Shown: positions 1 through 4,973 of the stretch, one piece after another
How positions within the stretch are numbered: position 1 is the stretch's first letter
How the letters are laid out: every line of letters begins with the position of its first letter
Source: Muribaculaceae bacterium
GTDB taxonomy: Bacteria; Bacteroidota; Bacteroidia; Bacteroidales; Muribaculaceae
Length of the DNA: 10,294 nt
Direction: 5' to 3'
Assembly: GCA_017545095.1 (NCBI GenBank)
Contig: JAFYCU010000291.1
Span: 1-10,294, forward strand
Translations under genes and position numbers: made by a program
Notes under the pieces: model-generated
What the model was told of the DNA's origin: nothing
Database searches by the model: none
Seen by the model: the letters and a program-made list of their open reading frames with translations, nothing else

Positions 1-1224
1 ATCTCGCTCTTCGATGGCATCAACAACCCTGGCAACGAGGAGATGAAATACTACTATCCCACCAGCGACCTGGTGACCGCTCCCGACATCATCTTCTTCT
101 GGGTGGCACGCATGATCATGGCCGGATATGAATATGTGGGCGAGATGCCGTTCCGCAACGTCTATTTCACTGGCTTGGTGCGCGACAAGCTGGGCCGCAA
201 GATGTCGAAGTCGCTCGGCAACAGCCCCGACCCGCTGATGCTCATCGACAAGTTCGGTGCCGACGGTGTGCGCATGGGCATGATGCTCAGTGCTCCGGCA
301 GGCAACGACATTCTCTTCGACGAGGCCCTGTGCGAACAAGGACGAAACTTCAACAATAAGATTTGGAATGCCTTCCGTCTGGTGAAGGGCTGGGAGGTGG
401 CCGATGTGGAGCAACCCGAACACAGCCGCTTGGCCGTACATTGGTTCCATGCCGTGCTCGATGCCACGCTGGCCGAAGTGAAGGATCTGTTCACCAAGTT
501 CAGGCTCAACGAGGCCCTGATGGCCGTCTACCGCCTGTTCTGGGAGGAGTTCTCGGCCTGGTATCTCGAGATTGTGAAGCCTGCCTACCAGCAGCCCATC
601 GACCGCAAGACCATGGAGGCCACACTCTACTACTTCGACATCCTGCTGCGCCTGCTCCACCCGTTCATGCCGTTCATCACCGAGGAGCTGTGGCAACACC
701 TCGCCGAGCGCACCGATGGCGAGAGCATCATGTATGCCCGCATCCCCGAATCGGGAACGCCCGACCAGGCACTGCTCACCGCCATGGCACAGGCTAAGGA
801 CATCATCAGCGGCGTGCGCAACATACGCAAGAGCAAGAACCTGCCGCCGCGAGAGCTGCTCACCCTGCAGGCTGTGGGCGACTTCACCAGTCCGCTCGAA
901 GCCATCATCATCAAGGTGGCCGGACTCGAGGCCGTGCAGCAGGTGCACGACAAGGATGCCACAGCGGCTTCGTTCATGGTGGGCACACAGGAGTTTGCCG
1001 TACCTCTTGGGGCCAGCATCAACGTGGAGGAAGAACTCGCCAAGCTTGAAGCCGACCTGAAGTACGCTCAGGGCTTCTTGGCCACCGTGGAGAAGAAACT
1101 CGCCAACGAACGTTTTGTGGCCAACGCTCCCGAGGCCGTGGTGGCCGCCGAGCGCAAAAAACAGGCCGATGCCCAGAGCAAGATAGCCACCCTCACCGCC
1201 GCCATCAACGCACTTCAGAACTAA
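1..1224 (+). CDS. valS: Valine--tRNA ligase, C-terminal 407 residues (5' end outside window)
   Basis: Cytoplasmic class I aminoacyl-tRNA synthetase that charges tRNA-Val with valine. The reading frame is open from base 1, so the gene begins upstream; about half of a usual ~875-residue ValS is present. Seen here: the end of the catalytic Rossmann domain with the ATP-binding KMSKS loop (bases 199-213, fragment residues 67-71) in the context RDKLGRKMSKSLGNSPDP, then the helical anticodon-binding domain (about residues 130-290, with the family-typical HPFMPFITEELWQ near bases 658-696). The last ~68 residues are rich in Lys, Glu and Ala and form the C-terminal coiled-coil arm that contacts tRNA in ValS. 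The stop codon TAA (1222-1224) lies inside the first unit of a heptamer repeat array. Nothing in the visible part suggests damage. The KMSKS context and coiled-coil tail favour ValS over the related IleS and LeuS. Confidence 0.97.
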   Translation: MSLFDGINNPGNEEMKYYYPTSDLVTAPDIIFFWVARMIMAGYEYVGEMPFRNVYFTGLVRDKLGRKMSKSLGNSPDPLMLIDKFGADGVRMGMMLSAPAGNDILFDEALCEQGRNFNNKIWNAFRLVKGWEVADVEQPEHSRLAVHWFHAVLDATLAEVKDLFTKFRLNEALMAVYRLFWEEFSAWYLEIVKPAYQQPIDRKTMEATLYYFDILLRLLHPFMPFITEELWQHLAERTDGESIMYARIPESGTPDQALLTAMAQAKDIISGVRNIRKSKNLPPRELLTLQAVGDFTSPLEAIIIKVAGLEAVQQVHDKDATAASFMVGTQEFAVPLGASINVEEELAKLEADLKYAQGFLATVEKKLANERFVANAPEAVVAAERKKQADAQSKIATLTAAINALQN

Positions 1225-1253
1225 GAACCGAGAACCAAGAACCGAGAACCAAG
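1223..1253. repeat. Heptamer tandem array, unit RAGAACC
   Basis: Four consecutive 7-base units alternate AAGAACC and GAGAACC (1223-1229, 1230-1236, 1237-1243, 1244-1250), followed by a partial AAG. The array begins inside the valS stop codon. A second heptamer array with an unrelated unit lies about 50 bases downstream. The 7-base period recalls the short tandemly repeated sequences known from some bacterial genomes; its function is unknown. Confidence 0.85.
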
Positions 1254-1257
1254 CTCA

Positions 1258-1294
1258 CCTCTAAGTCCAGCCCCCTTTTAGAGGGATTTAGAGG
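1258..1294. repeat. Inverted repeat between valS and the dipeptidase gene
   Basis: CCTCTAAGTCC (1258-1268) pairs with GGATTTAGAGG (1284-1294), an 11-bp stem with one G-U pair as RNA and a 15-base loop. No T-run follows on either strand, so an intrinsic terminator is not convincing. Its position between two heptamer arrays suggests a small intergenic repeat element, but this is inference. Confidence 0.6.
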
Positions 1295-1306
1295 CTCCAC
1301 GAGTCC

Positions 1307-1370
1307 ATCACTCATCACTGATAACTGAACACTGATAACTGATAACTGAACACTGATAACTGAACACTGA
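1307..1370. repeat. Heptamer tandem array, units ATAACTG/AACACTG, abutting a start codon
   Basis: Nine consecutive 7-base units run from 1307 to 1369: ATCACTC, ATCACTG, ATAACTG, AACACTG, ATAACTG, ATAACTG, AACACTG, ATAACTG, AACACTG. One A (1370) then precedes the ATG of the C69 dipeptidase gene (1371). Because 7 is not a multiple of 3, the TGA and TAA triplets in the units fall in all three frames, and a TGA (1368-1370) directly touches the ATG. The array replaces whatever leader the gene would otherwise have. Confidence 0.9.
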
Positions 1371-3017
1371 ATGAAACGCTCTCAACTCCTCACGCTGTCG
1401 GCCCTTGTGGTGCTGGCCAGCTGGCAGGCGGCAGATGCCTGCACCAACCTCATCGTCGGCAAGAACGCCAGTGCCGACGGCAGTACCATCATCAGCTACG
1501 CCGCCGACTCGCACACGCTGTTCGGCGACCTGCAGTACCTGCCCGCCGCCGACCACCAACCCGGCGAGATGCGCAAAATCTATGACTGGGATTCGGGCAT
1601 GTATCTGGGCGAGATTCCCGAAGTGCCCCACACCTTTGCCGTGGTGGGCAACACCAACGAGCACCAGGTGACTATCGGTGAGAGCACCTGGGGCGGCCGC
1701 CACGAGCTGGAGGACACCACCGGCATCGTAGACTACGGCAGCCTCATCTACGTGGCCCTGCAACGCGCACGCACCGCACGCGAAGCCCTCACCATCATGA
1801 CCGACCTCGTGGCTCGTTATGGCTACCGCAGCGAGGGCGAGTCGTTTTCGATTGGCGACCCCAACGAGATTTGGGTGATGGACCTGATTGGCAAGGGCGG
1901 CAAGGAGCGCGGTGCCGTGTGGGTGGCCCAGCGCATCCCCGACGACTGCATCAGCGGACACGCCAACCATCCCCGCACCCACACCTTCCCACTCAAGGAC
2001 AAGCAAAACTGCATCTATTCGAAGGATGTGATCTCCTTTGCCCGCAAGATGGGTTACTTTAGCGGCAAGGATGCCGAGTTCGACTTCCAGCGTGCCTACG
2101 CCCCTGCCGACTACGGTGCACTGCGCGGCTGCGATGCCCGCGTGTGGAGCTACTTCAACCGCTACAAGAGCGGCATGGAACGCTATCTGCCCTACCTCGA
2201 CGGCAAGCGTGGAGCCGAGGTCATGCCCCTGTACGTGAAGCCCGACCGCAAGGTGAGCGTGCGTGACGTGCAGGAGATGATGCGCGACCATTTCGAGGGC
2301 ACACCCTTCGACATGACCAAGGATCCCGGAGCCACCTGTTGGTACGACGTGCCCTACCGCTGGCGCCCGATGGACTTCGAAGTCGACGGCGAGCACTACA
2401 CCCAGGAACGTGCCATCGCCACGCAGCAGACGGGCTGGGTGTATGTGGCGCAAATGCGCTCGTGGCTGCCCGATGCCATTGGCGGACTGGTGTGGTTTGG
2501 CGTTGACGATGCCAACACCGCCGTGTTTGTGCCGTTCTACTGCAGCCTCAAGCAGGTGCCTAAGAGCTACGCCCGTGGCACCGCCGACCTCTATACGCTG
2601 AACTGGGAGAGTGCCTTCTGGGTGAACAACTGGGTGGCCAACCAGGCCTATAACCGTTACTCGCAGATGATTGGTGACATTCGCCGCGTGCAGCACGAAA
2701 TCGAAGATCCCTGGCACCAGAACCAGGCCGCCATCGAGGCGCAGGCCAAGAGTCTGGGCGACAGCGCCGCGCAGTTCCTCACCCGCTACAGCTGCGAGCA
2801 GGCACAGGCCGCCACGGCACGCTACAAGCAACTGGGCGAGTATCTGCTGGTGAAGTACCTCGACGGCAACATCAAGAAGGAGAAAAACGGCCAGTTTGAG
2901 CGCAACGCCGCTGGCCAGCCCGTGCAGCCCACCTATGGCGGCTACACACCCGACTACTTCCGCACCGTGGCCAAGGGCAGCGGCGACCGCCTGAAAGTGA
3001 AAAAGATCGAGGAGTAA
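1371..3017 (+). CDS. Secreted C69 family dipeptidase (Ntn hydrolase)
   Basis: Predicted exported dipeptidase of peptidase family C69 (formerly U34), an N-terminal-nucleophile hydrolase that splits dipeptides; probably periplasmic or surface-exposed. The 548-residue product starts with a signal peptide: MKR, a hydrophobic stretch (residues 5-18), then AADA before Cys24. Residues 24-39 (CTNLIVGKNASADGST) match the N-terminal block of this family, in which the mature N-terminal Cys is the nucleophile, so cleavage after Ala23 by signal peptidase I would expose it. Other blocks resembling family members are WGGR near residue 107 and the segment with GDPNEIWVMDLIG near residue 162. The C-terminal part (about 425-545) is helical and charged. 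The ATG at 1371 is chosen because it gives the complete signal peptide; a heptamer array sits directly before it. No TAnnTTTG promoter is visible in the 146-base gap after valS, so readthrough from valS is possible. Length and start fit Bacteroidales homologues. Substrate specificity cannot be read from sequence. Confidence 0.9.
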   Translation: MKRSQLLTLSALVVLASWQAADACTNLIVGKNASADGSTIISYAADSHTLFGDLQYLPAADHQPGEMRKIYDWDSGMYLGEIPEVPHTFAVVGNTNEHQVTIGESTWGGRHELEDTTGIVDYGSLIYVALQRARTAREALTIMTDLVARYGYRSEGESFSIGDPNEIWVMDLIGKGGKERGAVWVAQRIPDDCISGHANHPRTHTFPLKDKQNCIYSKDVISFARKMGYFSGKDAEFDFQRAYAPADYGALRGCDARVWSYFNRYKSGMERYLPYLDGKRGAEVMPLYVKPDRKVSVRDVQEMMRDHFEGTPFDMTKDPGATCWYDVPYRWRPMDFEVDGEHYTQERAIATQQTGWVYVAQMRSWLPDAIGGLVWFGVDDANTAVFVPFYCSLKQVPKSYARGTADLYTLNWESAFWVNNWVANQAYNRYSQMIGDIRRVQHEIEDPWHQNQAAIEAQAKSLGDSAAQFLTRYSCEQAQAATARYKQLGEYLLVKYLDGNIKKEKNGQFERNAAGQPVQPTYGGYTPDYFRTVAKGSGDRLKVKKIEE

Positions 3018-3040
3018 ACCACATAGTATAATAGCATAAC

Positions 3041-3086
3041 ATATCCAGCCGCGAAAAGGGCATTTCACCCGCTCACGGCTGGATAT
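3041..3086. terminator. Candidate terminator hairpin after the C69 dipeptidase gene
   Basis: ATATCCAGCCG (3041-3051) and CGGCTGGATAT (3076-3086) form a perfect 11-bp stem, and the loop contains a possible inner GGG/CCC stem (3058-3060 with 3068-3070). It lies 24 bases after the dipeptidase stop codon, a usual place for a terminator. Only a short TTTA follows on the + strand, so the intrinsic-terminator call is weak. Confidence 0.45.
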
Positions 3087-3100
3087 TTACGTATCATTAA

Positions 3101-3171
3101 GGCAGCTACCGAGAAGTTGTCCCCAATTGGGATGAGAAAGCTTCATTGGGAACAACTTCGCGGTAGTTGCC
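3101..3171. repeat. Long imperfect inverted repeat, 27-base arms
   Basis: The left arm 3101-3127 (beginning GGCAGCTACCG) and the right arm 3145-3171 (ending CGGTAGTTGCC) are reverse complements at 24 of 27 positions, around a 17-base spacer. The transcript would form a long hairpin on either strand. No tract of U follows, and no transposase or duplicated flank is visible. It opens the palindrome-rich stretch between the dipeptidase and SUMF1-fold genes. Confidence 0.8.
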
Positions 3172-3640
3172 TATATTTGAATTATTTGCTGCGCTTCGCT
3201 TGCCCTGCGAGCGCCCATTCGGTCGCGAGCACTTCGTGGTTCACACCGTTAGGCGGCTAAGCTTCCTCGCCAAATCGAATTTTGATACATCTTCGGTAAT
3301 GTGCGAAACACATTGTGCGTGCTACTGGCGACTACTATCGGAGGCACGTCGTAGATGTGCCGTTGTGGTTGATTTTGAACGAGACGCACCCTCATCGGCA
3401 ACAGATGCTCCAACCGTTGGGGGCAGCATCGAGGCCGGCACTGGATTATATCAGGAAGAATTTTTGCGTATATACGCAAAAATTCTTCCCCGATTCGCCC
3501 AATTCCAGGCATTGTCTGCCGCCTTGGCTTATTCTCATGCTATTTGGTTTAAAAACCCCTTAACAACAAGGTGGCGATGCGAAATCTGAGGCAGCGGCTT
3601 GGGGAATACCCGCCCGTTTGCCCCCTTGGCAGCGTTATAA
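3172..3640. other. Stretch without a convincing gene, palindrome-containing
   Basis: Besides the 36-base palindrome listed separately, I see no RNA gene and no reading frame I trust. The open frames (for example 3167-3589 on + and 3249-3512 on -) have unusual composition, overlap each other on opposite strands, and both read the palindrome as the same peptide EEFLRIYAKIL, which a palindrome produces automatically. A small hairpin GGCAC/GTGCC is present near 3342-3362. The 3' end (3590-3640) is the region downstream of the SUMF1-fold gene. The stretch could be a dispersed intergenic element or decayed sequence; this cannot be decided from one copy. Confidence 0.5.
3454..3489. repeat. Perfect 36-base palindrome
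   Basis: Bases 3454-3489 equal their own reverse complement without a mismatch: GGAAGAATTTTTGCGT (3454-3469), central ATAT, ACGCAAAAATTCTTCC (3474-3489). As RNA this is a 16-bp stem with a 4-base loop on either strand. It lies between two genes that point toward each other (C69 dipeptidase on +, SUMF1-fold gene on -), so a bidirectional terminator is possible, with the A/T-runs inside the stem. It could equally be a mobile-repeat hairpin or a binding site for a dimeric protein. Confidence 0.9.
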
Positions 3641-4621
3641 CTAAAGTGCAAGACGCAGACCGAGGTCATAGCCCTGGTCTTCGGGAAAATTCCATTCACG
3701 CATCGATACGCGGCAGGAAACAGGGTCACTATGATAGGCTCCCCCACGCTGCACCCGTTGCGCACCTGTAGCCGGCCCTGTAGGATTGGTCTGCGCCTCG
3801 CTGCTGTAAGGGTTCCGGCAGTCGTTAACCCACTCCCACACGTTGCCGCTCATGTCGTACAGGCCAAGCTCGTTCGGCGATTTCGTACCAACAGCGTGCG
3901 TGCCATAGTCGGAATTGCCCAAACCCACCATCTCGGCATTATCTTCATACCAAGCCACCTCGTCGAGCGTGTTGCTCCCTGCATACTTGTAACCCTTGCT
4001 CTTGTTGCCACCACGCGCGGCAAACTCCCACTCGGCCTCGGTGGGCAAGCGGAAATGCTCGCCAGTGAGCTGGTTCAGCTTGGCGATAAATTCCTGGCAG
4101 TTGTCCCAAGTAACACAATCCACGGGACGCTGCAGGTCGTTGCCATAATCCACTTCACGTTCTTCTTTAGCACTGTAATCATAATCCATTCTCACACCAT
4201 GGAACCAGCTCGGGTTGCTACCCATCACCGCCAGCCACAGCTCTTGTGTTACCTCGGTGGAGCCAATGCTGTAGCCGCTCAGCGTCACCTGATGGGCCGG
4301 ATGTTCTTCATCATAGGCATCATCACCTTGCTCAGCAGTGGCCCCCATGGTGAACGTGCCGCCCTCAACGGTCACCATTGTGAAAGTGACACCGTTCACA
4401 GTAAAGGTGCGTGTGCCGTTTGTGCCGTCATGCGGCAAGCCCAAAATCACATTAATCACCTCGTTCAGGTCGTCGACATCCACCATGCCGTCGCCGTTCA
4501 CGTCGCCATACACCCCGCTCGACAAGCGTTGTGGCGTCGTGAGCGACACACCGCTCACAAGCAGCACACCACACGCAAAGGCTCCCAACAGGTGGCACAA
4601 AGAGAATCTTTTCTTTTTCAT
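3641..4621 (-). CDS. Secreted SUMF1-fold (formylglycine-generating-enzyme-like) protein with N-terminal half dockerin
   Basis: A 326-residue exported protein. Residues 1-26 look like a signal peptide (MKKKRF then a hydrophobic core). Residues 38-62 hold one dockerin-like EF-hand repeat, GDVNGDGMVDVDDLNEVINV, with calcium-ligand positions D40, N42, D44, D48 and D51; a full dockerin has two such repeats. Residues 84-326 are a SUMF1/EgtB-type domain: VEGGTFTMG, STEVTQELWLAVMG, FRLPTEAEWEFAARGG (190-205), LGLYDMSGNVWEWV (252-265), RVQRGGAYHS (289-298) and the C-terminal GLRLAL. In human FGE the two catalytic cysteines lie five apart after GGSY; here the first position is Ser298 and only Cys303 remains. 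Sulfatase activation is therefore unlikely, and a structural, binding or other role is more probable. The ATG at 4619-4621 starts the signal peptide and a good promoter lies about 110 bases upstream. It is divergent from pepD. Its partner and substrate are unknown. Confidence 0.88.
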   Translation of the reverse strand: MKKKRFSLCHLLGAFACGVLLVSGVSLTTPQRLSSGVYGDVNGDGMVDVDDLNEVINVILGLPHDGTNGTRTFTVNGVTFTMVTVEGGTFTMGATAEQGDDAYDEEHPAHQVTLSGYSIGSTEVTQELWLAVMGSNPSWFHGVRMDYDYSAKEEREVDYGNDLQRPVDCVTWDNCQEFIAKLNQLTGEHFRLPTEAEWEFAARGGNKSKGYKYAGSNTLDEVAWYEDNAEMVGLGNSDYGTHAVGTKSPNELGLYDMSGNVWEWVNDCRNPYSSEAQTNPTGPATGAQRVQRGGAYHSDPVSCRVSMREWNFPEDQGYDLGLRLAL

Positions 4622-4738
4622 AGCTTTTCAGTTTTTAAGTTCAATAGTTGGTTTGTTGTCGCCAATGAAGATGTTGGGCAACTTCGCCCACAGGAAATCC
4701 ACTATTCCGTTCCCGTCGCATCACACTCGATGCAACGG

Positions 4739-4770
4739 CAAAGGTACATCTTTTTTTGCTATCACGCAAA
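4739..4770 (-). promoter_or_regulatory. Bacteroidetes-type promoter of the SUMF1-fold gene
   Basis: On the minus strand TTTG (complement of 4767-4770) is followed after 20 bases by TACCTTTG (complement of 4739-4746), matching the Bacteroides -33/-7 consensus TTTG...TAnnTTTG. The -7 box is about 118 bases before the start codon, leaving an untranslated leader of roughly 110 bases. Confidence 0.82.
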
Positions 4771-4784
4771 AAGTTTGATTAAAA

Positions 4785-4847
4785 ATTGTCGAATATTGCG
4801 TCGAATATTGCGTTCAGCACATTCGACTAGCTCAAGTATTCGACAAT
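4785..4847. promoter_or_regulatory. Symmetric GTCGAAT motif cluster between divergent promoters
   Basis: GTCGAAT occurs twice in forward orientation (4788-4794, 4800-4806) and twice inverted as ATTCGAC (4821-4827, 4839-4845). The outer copies extend to a perfect 11-base inverted repeat (ATTGTCGAATA 4785-4795, TATTCGACAAT 4837-4847). The forward copies are also part of a tandem 12-base repeat GTCGAATATTGC (4788-4799, 4800-4811). The cluster lies just upstream of both divergent promoters, as expected of an operator. No regulator gene is in view, so this is inferred from arrangement alone. Confidence 0.5.
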
Positions 4848-4873
4848 GACTGATTCGTCACTCCTCGAAAAAA

Positions 4874-4904
4874 ATTGTGCATTGTGCATTTTTTTGTACC
4901 TTTG
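4874..4904 (+). promoter_or_regulatory. Bacteroidetes-type promoter of pepD
   Basis: ATTG (4874-4877) is followed after 19 bases by TACCTTTG (4897-4904), matching the -33/-7 consensus. TTGTGCA is repeated in tandem at 4875-4881 and 4882-4888 within the promoter. The -7 box lies about 70 bases before the ATG at 4974 and shows that the open frame extending upstream of that ATG is not translated. Confidence 0.85.
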
Positions 4905-4973
4905 CACCGACAAGTGCGGAAAGGTGCGAATCTGCGCATTTTTCCGCATCATCAAAATAACTACATATCCCCT

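Noticed and set aside
1308..3068. Long open frame of 586 codons on the minus strand opposite the C69 dipeptidase
   Set aside because: It is the antisense shadow of a well-recognised gene in GC-rich sequence; its translation is repetitive in His, Val, Ala and Gly, matches no family I know, and its N-terminal part would be the translated heptamer array or the terminator region.
3041..3490. Insertion sequence remnant bounded by inverted repeats
   Set aside because: The inverted repeats are self-contained hairpins, not matching ends of one element; no transposase fragment and no target-site duplication could be found.
3167..3589. Open frame of 140 codons on the + strand, and an opposing one at 3249-3512
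   Set aside because: Composition is not protein-like, each overlaps the other on the opposite strand, and both span the 36-base palindrome. No recognisable domain, signal peptide or promoter supports either.
3172..3640. tRNA or other known RNA gene in the gene-free block
   Set aside because: I looked for a T-loop (GTTCRA) with a matching acceptor stem and CCA region and found no consistent cloverleaf; no rRNA-like or riboswitch-like block was recognised.
4875..4973. Earlier start for pepD, adding 33 residues
   Set aside because: The -7 promoter box (4897-4904) lies inside the extension, the extra sequence is unlike PepD N termini, and ATG 4974 gives the usual family length.
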